Source: Clostridia bacterium
Lineage (GTDB): Bacteria; Bacillota; Clostridia; Monoglobales; Monoglobaceae
Assembly (NCBI GenBank): GCA_017409575.1
Contig: JAFQSM010000038.1
Coordinates: forward strand, 1-64,000
Length of the DNA: 64,000 bases
Reading direction: 5' to 3'
Position numbers and translations under genes: made by a program. How positions within the stretch are numbered: the stretch's first letter is position 1; each line of letters begins with the position of its first letter. The notes beneath the pieces were generated by a model that did no database searches, was not told where the DNA came from, and was given only the letters and a program-made list of their open reading frames with translations. Shown piece after piece: positions 8,660 through 16,919 of this stretch.

Positions 8660-10576
8660 TTATCCTGACTTCTTCTTGGGTTTTGCTTTTTTTATATATA
8701 CAGCCGAAAGTTCGGGCAAATCAAGCTCGATTACATATGGAAATTCGCTTGTTCCGCCTTTCTTTGCTGTCATTTTTTTAAAACTTGCTTTTTCGCCACC
8801 GTATTTTTTGTTTTCGGTCCCAAGCATCACCTCATACTCGCCTGCCGTCAAAACTCCAACCTGATATTTTTTGTGTGTCTTTGCTGCAAAGTTGAACACT
8901 CCAATAATTTTGTCACGACGGCTTTTGCTTATCCGCACAAAAGAAAGTACCGCATTCTGACGGTCTTCGGCATTTATCCATCTGAATCCGCTCCAGTTTG
9001 AATCGTTTTCGTACAGTGCGCGGTTTTTTGAATAACACTCATTCAAATCTTTGACAAAGTCTTTAATCTGTCTGTGCTTTTCATAATCCAGAAGATTCCA
9101 TCCAAGCTGGTCGTCGAACTTCCACTCGTCAAACTGACCAAGCTCGGTTCCCATAAAAGTAAGCTTTTTACCGGGATGTGCATACATAAACAAAAGCAAA
9201 AGCTTGAGTCCTTTAAACTTTTGTTCGTATGAGCCATACATTTTGCCGATGAGTGACCCTTTGCCGTGTACCACTTCGTCATGTGAAATGGGAAGAATAA
9301 AGTTTTCCGAAAAAGAATACATCATCGAAAATGTCAAAAGTCCAAGGTTGTCTCCCCGAAAATACGGGTCTATGCTTACAAATCTCAAAACGTCATTCAT
9401 CCACCCCATATTCCACTTAAAGTTAAATCCCAGACCGCCATGGTGCACAGGCAATGTCACGCCCGGCCAGGCGGTTGATTCTTCAGCAATCATCAATGCA
9501 TTAGGGAACCGCCTGAAGACCTCGGTATTAAGTTTTTTCAAAAACTCAATTGCATCAAGGTTTTCGTTTGTACCATACTTGTTTTTTACCCATTCATCGT
9601 TTTTTCGATTGTAGTCAAGATAAAGCATACTTGACACAGCATCAACCCTGAGTCCGTCTATATGATACTCCTGAAGCCAGAAAACAGCATTCGAAATCAA
9701 AAACGAATGAACTTCGGTCTTCCCCCAGTCAAAAACAAGTGTGCCCCACTCCTTGTGTTCCCCAAGTCGTGTATCGGGATGCTCAAAAAGATGCGTTCCG
9801 TCAAAGTGACTTAGGCCATGCTCATCACGCGGAAAATGTGCCCCGACCCAGTCCATAATAACCCCAATTCCGTTTTTGTGGCATTTGTCAACAAACTCCT
9901 TAAGTTCTGCCGGCGTTCCATAGCGACTGTTTGCCGAAAAATATCCGCTTATCTGATACCCCCACGAGCCGTCAAATGGATACTCTGCAACCGGCATAAG
10001 CTCGATATGTGTATATCCCAAATCCTTGACATATGGTATAAGCTCATCAGCCATATCGCTATATTTGTAAAAGCTCCCGTCTTCGTGCCTTTTCCACGAT
10101 CCAAAATGTACCTCATAAATATTCATCGGCTTTTCGTAGGGACTTGTTGTCATTTTCTTTTTCTGCCATGCGGTATCCCTCCACAAATAATCCATATCTG
10201 CAACAACCGACGCATTTTGAGGTCTGAGCTCGCTTTCAAAAGCAAATGGGTCCGCTTTCAAAATGACCTCTCCCGATTTGGTTTTGATGCTGTATTTGTA
10301 TTTCTCTCCATAGGAAACTCCCTCAACAAATATGCTCCAGATTCCGCTTTCTGAATCAAGCTGCATTCTGTCTTTTTCGGGGTCCCAATTGTTTGAATCG
10401 CACACCACCGAGACTTTTTGGGCATTTGGTGCCCACACCGCAAAATGACAGCCATCCTCCGTTTTGTGCGCGCCAAGCATATTGTATGCTTCAAAGTTTT
10501 TTCCCTCATTAAACAAAAACATCATTTCTTTGGACAATGCCAAAAACTTTCCTTTATCACTCTTCGGATTTTCCAT
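8660..10576 (-). CDS. glgB: 1,4-alpha-glucan branching enzyme
   Basis: 638 residues, GH13 family. It cuts alpha-1,4 chains and rejoins them as alpha-1,6 branches. An N-terminal glucan-binding module (FAVWAPNAQKVSVVCDSNNW) precedes the catalytic barrel. Catalytic residues sit in DGLRVDAV (nucleophile Asp), IAEESTAW (acid/base Glu) and ISHDEVVHGKGS (Asp). The start at 10576 follows aaggaggagga; the open frame reaches 10597. It overlaps the end of the upstream amylase by 20 bases. Confidence 0.96.
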   Translation of the reverse strand: MENPKSDKGKFLALSKEMMFLFNEGKNFEAYNMLGAHKTEDGCHFAVWAPNAQKVSVVCDSNNWDPEKDRMQLDSESGIWSIFVEGVSYGEKYKYSIKTKSGEVILKADPFAFESELRPQNASVVADMDYLWRDTAWQKKKMTTSPYEKPMNIYEVHFGSWKRHEDGSFYKYSDMADELIPYVKDLGYTHIELMPVAEYPFDGSWGYQISGYFSANSRYGTPAELKEFVDKCHKNGIGVIMDWVGAHFPRDEHGLSHFDGTHLFEHPDTRLGEHKEWGTLVFDWGKTEVHSFLISNAVFWLQEYHIDGLRVDAVSSMLYLDYNRKNDEWVKNKYGTNENLDAIEFLKKLNTEVFRRFPNALMIAEESTAWPGVTLPVHHGGLGFNFKWNMGWMNDVLRFVSIDPYFRGDNLGLLTFSMMYSFSENFILPISHDEVVHGKGSLIGKMYGSYEQKFKGLKLLLLFMYAHPGKKLTFMGTELGQFDEWKFDDQLGWNLLDYEKHRQIKDFVKDLNECYSKNRALYENDSNWSGFRWINAEDRQNAVLSFVRISKSRRDKIIGVFNFAAKTHKKYQVGVLTAGEYEVMLGTENKKYGGEKASFKKMTAKKGGTSEFPYVIELDLPELSAVYIKKAKPKKKSG

Positions 10577-12491
10577 TTTTTCCTCCTCCTTGCACAAGCA
10601 ATATGCATCCGTATTCTTTAAGCCTTATATTTATAGTCAGGCCATTTTTGCCAAATTCCCCGCTCCCTGCAAGCTGTTTGAACCCATTGCCATCTCCTTT
10701 TGCAATACAAAATTCAATTTCGCAAGGGGAATCATTTCTGTTTACCACACAAATTGCTGTTTGGTCCGGGTCTCTCCTTTCGTACGCAATCACGCCGTCT
10801 TTGGAATACAAAAATTCAAGTTCTCCTGTTCTAAGACAAGTCAGATTATTTCGCAATTCTACCAACTTTTTGTGCCAGTTAAAAATCTGGGGGTCGACAG
10901 ACCGCCAGGTATAGGGTCTTCGGTTGAATGGATCATCAAGCCCCTGCATACCTATTTCGTCACCGTAATATATGCACGGCACACCAATAAAAGTCATCTG
11001 CATAAACACCGCAAGTCTGAGGCGTCTGAGCGCCAGAGTCTCGTCTGCACCTTTTATGCTGAATTCGCTTTTTTGCGTTTGGCTGAGACTCCGTTCGGGA
11101 ATTTTGCCACTCAAAACAGTTTTCGCACGGCAGGTATCGTGGCTTCCTATCAGGTTTATGCTTGACAAAAGGGCTTCCTTTGGGTAGTTTTCAATCAGTG
11201 AGCAAACCTCTGCTTTAAAATCTTCGGCACTTTTTTCACCAAGCAAAAACTTTAAAACCCCATCACGAAAAACATAATTCATTACACCGTCAAGCTCGTG
11301 ACCACCAAAATACTGTCGCTTTTGCCCATAACTTATTTTGTTTGAGGCATCCTCCCATACTTCACCAATAATTACCGAATCTGCTTTTTCGGCTTTTGCT
11401 TCATTTCTCAGTATTTTTATAAACTCATCAGGAAGCTCGTCGGCAACATCCAGCCGCCAACCTGACGCCCCGCTCTTCAGCCACTTTTTTATTATAGCAT
11501 TGCTACCTTTCAGAATGTAGTCGATATATGTCGGCTCAAGCTCATTTACATTTACAAGATTCGAGCATCCCCACCAGCTTGAATATGTGCCGTCATCATT
11601 TTGGGTATACCACTTCGAATAAGGCGAACTGTCATTTTGTGCAGCGCCGACATTTTCGCCATAACTTTTGTACTTATTAAAATATATACTGTCACTCCCC
11701 GTATGACTGAATACTCCGTCAAGGATAATCCGTATTCCCCTTTCCTCTGCTTTTTTGCAAAGCTCGGCAAAGTCCTCGTTTGTGCCAAGAATACCATCAA
11801 TTTGGCTGTAATCTCCCGTATCATATCTGTGATTTGAAAATGCTTCAAATATTGGGTTTAAATAAATTGCACCTATTCCAAGGTCCTTAAGATAATCAAG
11901 CTTTGACATAATACCTTTAAGATTTCCGCCATAAAAATCGTTGCAGGCAGGGCCATCCTCAAAGGGATGTCTGTCAAAAAAATAATCCTCGTACCAATCA
12001 TCGTGAATCCTGTAGTCGCTGTGTCTTTTGGGGAAATCCTTTTCGTTCCCCAAGCGAAAGAACCTGTCGGGAAATATCTGGTACAAAACGACATTTTTAA
12101 ACCAATCGGGAGTATGAAAATCCTTGTCATACACCGTTATCTGATAAGACCTGAATGAAGGTGTTTCTTCCATAACACCCACACCGCCAAGCTGTCTTTG
12201 GTTGTTTGAATAAAATAATTTTTTGCCGTTCGTCTCAACTTCAAAAAAATACCACAGAAGCTGTGCCTCGCCCGGCATTTTGAGCCGTACCGAGTACCAG
12301 AGTTCCTGTCCATCCCGCCTTGAAAGCTCCATTTTTACAAAATTCTCGCTTTTGGTCCAAAGTCTGACTTTTACCGAATCGGGAACAATCTCTGATATCA
12401 CCTTTATCAAAAGCCTTACCTCATCATCGGTTTTGACTGCACCTTTTGGAAATCTGTATTCCTCGTTTTGAGAATCGTGATAAAGCTGCAT
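10557..12491 (-). CDS. GH13 alpha-amylase / neopullulanase-like glucan hydrolase
   Basis: 644 residues, first gene of the glycogen operon. An N-terminal domain that starts MQLYHDSQNEEYRFPKGAV is typical of neopullulanase/cyclomaltodextrinase proteins. The catalytic barrel carries GWRLDVADEL (Asp), IIGEVWEDAS (Glu) and LIGSHDT (Asp). There is no signal peptide, so it probably acts on intracellular glycogen or imported maltodextrin. The start at 12491 matches that family; the Shine-Dalgarno (aaaggagg) is about 13 bases away, which is long, and the open frame extends to 12536. Exact substrate (pullulan, cyclodextrin or limit dextrin) cannot be told. Confidence 0.88.
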   Translation of the reverse strand: MQLYHDSQNEEYRFPKGAVKTDDEVRLLIKVISEIVPDSVKVRLWTKSENFVKMELSRRDGQELWYSVRLKMPGEAQLLWYFFEVETNGKKLFYSNNQRQLGGVGVMEETPSFRSYQITVYDKDFHTPDWFKNVVLYQIFPDRFFRLGNEKDFPKRHSDYRIHDDWYEDYFFDRHPFEDGPACNDFYGGNLKGIMSKLDYLKDLGIGAIYLNPIFEAFSNHRYDTGDYSQIDGILGTNEDFAELCKKAEERGIRIILDGVFSHTGSDSIYFNKYKSYGENVGAAQNDSSPYSKWYTQNDDGTYSSWWGCSNLVNVNELEPTYIDYILKGSNAIIKKWLKSGASGWRLDVADELPDEFIKILRNEAKAEKADSVIIGEVWEDASNKISYGQKRQYFGGHELDGVMNYVFRDGVLKFLLGEKSAEDFKAEVCSLIENYPKEALLSSINLIGSHDTCRAKTVLSGKIPERSLSQTQKSEFSIKGADETLALRRLRLAVFMQMTFIGVPCIYYGDEIGMQGLDDPFNRRPYTWRSVDPQIFNWHKKLVELRNNLTCLRTGELEFLYSKDGVIAYERRDPDQTAICVVNRNDSPCEIEFCIAKGDGNGFKQLAGSGEFGKNGLTINIRLKEYGCILLVQGGGKNGKSEE

Positions 12492-12526
12492 CTTTTCATC
12501 AGTTCCTCCTTTGGCGACATTTTTTG

Positions 12527-12555
12527 TTGCAATCATTGTCTTAAAATGTTATAAT
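12527..12555 (+). promoter_or_regulatory. Promoter upstream of the AddB-like gene
   Basis: A -35 TTGCAA (12527-12532) and -10 TATAAT (12550-12555) with 17-base spacing. It leaves a leader of about 115 bases before the start at 12678. It lies just inside the upstream end of the divergent glycogen operon. Confidence 0.65.
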
Positions 12556-12567
12556 AAAACCATGGCT

Positions 12568-12641
12568 TTTAGTTTTCGTTTGTAAAAACAAATAACGACT
12601 ATTTTAGAAAAGTCTTTCATCAATATATGCCGAAAACTAAA
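12568..12641 (+). promoter_or_regulatory. Potential three-way-junction leader of the AddB-like gene
   Basis: An 11-bp perfect stem (12568-12578 with 12631-12641) encloses two small hairpins: 12579-12583 with 12588-12592, and 12597-12605 with 12608-12614. All lie in the predicted 5' leader. The stems are AT-rich, so stability is modest. No riboswitch family is recognised. Confidence 0.35.
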
Positions 12642-12677
12642 TTTTTAGTCATTATTTTTAAAAAGGAGTGTGAAAGT

Positions 12678-15600
12678 ATGCTGGAGTTTTTGCTTGGAAC
12701 CAACGAAAGTGCAAAAACCGATGAAATATACCGCCGTGCATCAAACGATGCCCAAAGCGGAACTCAGGCCTTTATTCTTGTGCCTGAGCAATATTCCATG
12801 TGTGCTGAGCAGGAGCTGATTTCGCGGCTTGGTCTTTCCGCTCAGAACAAAATACAGATACTTACATTTTCGCGGCTTGTAAATATGCTTTTTTCGAAGC
12901 TCGGTCCCCTCAGGACAAAATACATTGACAAAGCGGGCAAATATCTGCTTGCCTGCCGCAGTCTTCAGTTTTGCCGCAAAGACCTTAAATTTTTTGACAA
13001 AAACATAAACCAACCCGGCTTTGGCGGACTTGTTGTTTCGCTGATTTCCGAATTTAAACGATATGGCATTTCACCGGAAGAACTCAAAACACAAGCCGAA
13101 AATGTTTCCGACGGAATTCTTTCGGCTAAGCTTTTGGACCTTTCGGTTATCTATAAAAAATTCAATGCCCTTGTAGAAGAAAACTGGCTTAACGCCGAGG
13201 ATAACCTCAGTCTTGCTCTTCCCAAAATACAAAAAGCCGACTTTTTAAACGGAAACCTTTATATAAATTACTTCCGCTCGTTTACCCCGGTTGAATATGC
13301 TGCAATCACAGCACTTATGCAAAAAATGAACATCTGCATCTCGCTTTGCACAAGCTCTCTTGACGAAGACTTGACTGTCTTTTCTTCGCAAGTCCTGGTC
13401 CACAAGAACTTATGTCTGGCGGCATCCGCGGCTGGAATTGCTATCGGTCAACCGACTTTTTTCGAAGATGGCAAAAACTCCGACTTTTCGCCCGAAATCC
13501 TGCATCTTAAGAAAAATTATTTTGTTCAAAACCCTGCCGTTTTTTCGGGCATTCCCAAGGATGTTCATATTGCAAGACCGCAGAACTATTATGCCGAGGT
13601 TGAGTATGCTGCAAGGCTTATCCGTCGTTTATGCCGCACTAAAGGTTATACACTAAACGACTTTCTTGTTTTGTGCGGCTCGCTTGAAAATTACGAGCTT
13701 ATTTTGCCCGCAATTTTCGAAAAGTTTGATATAAACTTTTTCCTTGACCAAAAAACAGTTCTTGCCGAAAGCCCGTTTATGCGGATGATTTTGTCGGTCC
13801 TTGAAATTCTTGCTTTTGGATTTTCTTACGAAAGAATTATGTCCATTCTTCGTTCCGGCTTTTGGGATATCACAGATACTGAAGCTGACATATTTGAAAA
13901 TTATATCCTTGCAGCTGATATACCCCACAAAAATTGGCGCACTCACGAGGACTGGACTTTCAACCCCTCGCCTGCTCAATTTGATATGACCCAAATAAAC
14001 CAAATCAAATCAAAAACTGTTTTGCCTCTCCTTGACCTTGCGGGGTCCTTCAGCGGCCGCAAAAACATTGACGATATTGCTTTTAAGTTCTGTGCATGGC
14101 TTGAACATCTTGGGATACCCACCCGGGTTTCTTCAAAAATTGACCGGCTTAAATCCGACTGCAACTTTGAAGCAGCAGACAGACTTTTGGGAGTATGGAA
14201 CAGCTTTGTTTCGCTTATAAACCAAATGTCTGACTGTATGGCAGACATGCCTGCAACTTTCAGTGAATTCTACGAATTGTTTTCGTCGTGTATAAATGAA
14301 CTCAGTACAGGTGTAATTCCTCCCACTCAGGACAAAGTAACCATAAGCGAGACTCAGCGTTTTCGTACAACCGGTGCAAAGGTTGTAATTGTTCTTGGAG
14401 TGCTTGACAAAAGTTTTCCAAAAAGTCACATTGCAGAGGGTATCCTGTCAGACGCCGAAAGACTTGCTCTTAAAGAATGTGGTATGGAGCTTGCACCTGA
14501 TTCGTATTCGCGTCAAAAAGAAGAACAGTTTTTGATATATTCTGTTTTTGGCTCTGCACAGAATGAACTGTACCTATCCTCTCCCTTGAGTGACCGTGAC
14601 GGCAAAAGTCTTGGAAAATCCGAAATACTAAGAAGAATAAAAAGCTCCATCTTCCCCGACATCGTCCCGGAAAACGAGACCGAGGCAGACCTTATTGAAG
14701 GCAAAGAACATACTTTTTTTGAGCTTTGCGCAAAACTTTTCGAGTGTGATTTCGACCCCAAAAAACTCCCCTCGCTTTGGAGGGCTGTATACTCCTGTTT
14801 CGAAGCCAATGCCGACTACTCTTCAAAGCTCCGGTACTTTTTCGAAATGTACTGCCGCGAAGCCGAGCCCGAATCCATTTCAAAAGCTCTAGCAAAAAAG
14901 CTTTATGGCTCGCCGCTTTCTTTAAGTGTCTCAAAGCTTGAAAAATACAATTCGTGTGCTTTTTCATTTTTTATGCGATATGGTCTTCTGGCAGAAGAAC
15001 GTCTGCTTGGAGGTCTTAAAGCGACCGATACGGGTACAATATTACATGATGTGTTGTGCCGTTACTTTGAGACAAAGGCGCAAAACAACTGTGATTATTC
15101 TGCCATAAGCAAAAACGATTGCTTTGACGAAATCTCGGGGCTTGTAAATGACTTTGCAAAAAATTCTGACAACGCTATGTTTACCGTCTCAAACTACTAC
15201 AAGTATATGTTGATGCGTCTTAAAAACATAGCCGGCTCCACCGCATGGAAGCTGGTGAAATTCTATTCGCAAAGCAAATTCAGACCAAGCGGATTTGAAG
15301 TCAGCTTTGGCGGTCGGGGAAAGCTTCCCCCCTACAAACTTTCGACAAAAGACGGGGATGTCTTTTTGAAAGGCTTTATAGACCGGACGGACAGTGCTGA
15401 GATAAACGGACAAAAATATATTACTGTCGCCGATTACAAATCTTCCGAAAAACGCCTTTATGCTGACCTTATCGAAGCCGGGGTAACTCTTCAGCCTCTT
15501 ATCTATGCAAATGCACTTTCAAATGCTGACAAAGACACAAAAGCAGCAGCACTTATGTATTTTCAGATGAACGACCCTGTTCTTAAATTTGAAAGCACTC

Positions 15601-15914
15601 CCACAGAAGATGAATGGGAAGCCGAATTCAACAGCAACATCAAAGTCCATGGACTGTTTTTGGATAACAAAGATGTTCTTGATGCGCTGGATGCAAATCT
15701 TGATGACAAGGACGCTGTCCACTACATAAACTGCGACAAAAAGTCAAGGCTTGTTGAAGAATTGTTTGAGAAAAAACTCACAGATGCCGAAAAATGTGCC
15801 ATTCAAACCGCCGAAAATATTGGCGATGGATTGATTGAAGCAAATCCACCCGATGTTTCGGGGTTTGACCCTTGCGAATACTGTCCGTACGGATGTATAT
15901 GTCAGCAAGAATAA
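12678..15914 (+). CDS. addB: AddB-type ATP-dependent deoxyribonuclease subunit B
   Basis: 1078 residues. AddB pairs with AddA to process double-strand breaks. The N-terminal helicase-like half keeps the family's VPEQYSMCAEQEL and QILTFSRLV blocks. The nucleotide loop is GTNESAKT, in which Ala replaces the usual Gly before Lys. The C-terminal PD-(D/E)XK nuclease shows LHDVL, GFIDRTD and VADYKS. Cysteines for an Fe-S cluster are present: one in KYNSCAFSFF and a C-x2-C-x3-C-x-C group at the extreme C-terminus (family spacing C-x2-C-x5-C is met). The start at 12678 follows aaaaggagtg. No addA is adjacent; an AraC gene follows. Confidence 0.88.
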   Translation: MLEFLLGTNESAKTDEIYRRASNDAQSGTQAFILVPEQYSMCAEQELISRLGLSAQNKIQILTFSRLVNMLFSKLGPLRTKYIDKAGKYLLACRSLQFCRKDLKFFDKNINQPGFGGLVVSLISEFKRYGISPEELKTQAENVSDGILSAKLLDLSVIYKKFNALVEENWLNAEDNLSLALPKIQKADFLNGNLYINYFRSFTPVEYAAITALMQKMNICISLCTSSLDEDLTVFSSQVLVHKNLCLAASAAGIAIGQPTFFEDGKNSDFSPEILHLKKNYFVQNPAVFSGIPKDVHIARPQNYYAEVEYAARLIRRLCRTKGYTLNDFLVLCGSLENYELILPAIFEKFDINFFLDQKTVLAESPFMRMILSVLEILAFGFSYERIMSILRSGFWDITDTEADIFENYILAADIPHKNWRTHEDWTFNPSPAQFDMTQINQIKSKTVLPLLDLAGSFSGRKNIDDIAFKFCAWLEHLGIPTRVSSKIDRLKSDCNFEAADRLLGVWNSFVSLINQMSDCMADMPATFSEFYELFSSCINELSTGVIPPTQDKVTISETQRFRTTGAKVVIVLGVLDKSFPKSHIAEGILSDAERLALKECGMELAPDSYSRQKEEQFLIYSVFGSAQNELYLSSPLSDRDGKSLGKSEILRRIKSSIFPDIVPENETEADLIEGKEHTFFELCAKLFECDFDPKKLPSLWRAVYSCFEANADYSSKLRYFFEMYCREAEPESISKALAKKLYGSPLSLSVSKLEKYNSCAFSFFMRYGLLAEERLLGGLKATDTGTILHDVLCRYFETKAQNNCDYSAISKNDCFDEISGLVNDFAKNSDNAMFTVSNYYKYMLMRLKNIAGSTAWKLVKFYSQSKFRPSGFEVSFGGRGKLPPYKLSTKDGDVFLKGFIDRTDSAEINGQKYITVADYKSSEKRLYADLIEAGVTLQPLIYANALSNADKDTKAAALMYFQMNDPVLKFESTPTEDEWEAEFNSNIKVHGLFLDNKDVLDALDANLDDKDAVHYINCDKKSRLVEELFEKKLTDAEKCAIQTAENIGDGLIEANPPDVSGFDPCEYCPYGCICQQE

Positions 15915-15951
15915 TTGATTTTTTAAAACGATCGAAAGCGAGATTTGTCTT

Positions 15952-16794
15952 ATGAAAAACCAGTTTGATTATCCAAGGCTTCTTATAAAAGAAAGACCCG
16001 AAAATCACGACGACTTTTTTATCCGCAAGAAGAAACTTCATGACTACGAACTGCACTGGCACGATTACTTTGAAATCGAGCTTATCTTAAGCGGAACTGC
16101 TATTCACGAACTTAATGGTATAAAATATCATCTTTCGCCGGGAGATATTTATCTTCTTAATCCGACCGACTTTCACAGTATAAAAAGCAACGATGCTGAG
16201 GTTTATAATATTATGTTCAGCGAAAATCTGCTTGATGATGAGCTTTTGCAAAAAATTCTCAGCGTCAAAAACAATCTTGCTTTTCATCTTGACAAATCGG
16301 AATTTCGTCGCGTTACCGCGCTTATTGAACAGATATTGTTTGAATTCAATTCTGACGATAACTATTCCGCTGACTACATAAAAAATCTGCTTGAGTGCCT
16401 TTTTATCACATTCCTCCGGAAATGTGACTTTTCTTCCGCTCCCATTATGGATTCTACTTCGGCACAAATCCGCAAGGCAATTCTTTATATCCACGGACAC
16501 TTCCGCGAAAACCCCTCAATGCAGATGGTCGCAAAAATATCGGGATTTAACAAAAATTACTTCAGTACATTGTTCCACAAATCAACAGGCAAAACATACA
16601 AGGAATATATCTCGGTTTTAAAACTCGAGCACTCAAAGAAGCTTATTTTGTCAGGAGAGCTTGCAATTTCTGAAATTTGCTTTGCCTCGGGCTTTTCGTC
16701 GCTTCCAAACTTTTTGCGAAGTTTCAAATCGTATTTCAAACTTTCTCCGGGCGAAATGCGAAGAGCTCATCTTAAATCACTTCAGAAATTGTAA
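15952..16794 (+). CDS. AraC-family transcriptional regulator
   Basis: 280 residues. The N-terminal half is a cupin-like ligand pocket (LHWHDYFEIELILSG, then LSPGDIYLLNPTDFH), and the last 100 residues are a paired helix-turn-helix AraC domain ending FLRSFKSYFKLSPGEMRR. The ligand is unknown; the pocket type often senses sugars. It lies 37 bases after addB and 125 bases before the ABC exporter pair in the same direction, so that transporter is the most likely target, possibly through the palindrome at 16865-16886. The ribosome site GAAAGCGAG is weak and resembles that of ssb. Confidence 0.9.
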   Translation: MKNQFDYPRLLIKERPENHDDFFIRKKKLHDYELHWHDYFEIELILSGTAIHELNGIKYHLSPGDIYLLNPTDFHSIKSNDAEVYNIMFSENLLDDELLQKILSVKNNLAFHLDKSEFRRVTALIEQILFEFNSDDNYSADYIKNLLECLFITFLRKCDFSSAPIMDSTSAQIRKAILYIHGHFRENPSMQMVAKISGFNKNYFSTLFHKSTGKTYKEYISVLKLEHSKKLILSGELAISEICFASGFSSLPNFLRSFKSYFKLSPGEMRRAHLKSLQKL

Positions 16795-16822
16795 ATAATT
16801 TGTATCTTTTGATTTTAACCAA

Positions 16823-16850
16823 TTGACAAATTTTTCTGATTATTTATAAT
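16823..16850 (+). promoter_or_regulatory. Promoter of the ABC exporter operon
   Basis: A consensus -35 TTGACA (16823-16828) and -10 TATAAT (16845-16850) with a 16-base spacer, in the 125-base gap after the AraC gene. Confidence 0.75.
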
Positions 16851-16864
16851 TGTTATTATCTGAC

Positions 16865-16886
16865 AAAACAGTTTTCAAACTGTTTT
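16865..16886. promoter_or_regulatory. Perfect palindrome in the ABC operon leader
   Basis: AAAACAGTTT, a 2-base centre TC, then AAACTGTTTT. It starts about 15 bases after the -10 box, so a bound protein would block the promoter. It could instead be a weak terminator for the AraC gene, since a short T run follows. Confidence 0.5.
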
Positions 16887-16919
16887 TAAGTTATCTATCT
16901 TTGAAAGGAATGACCCAAA

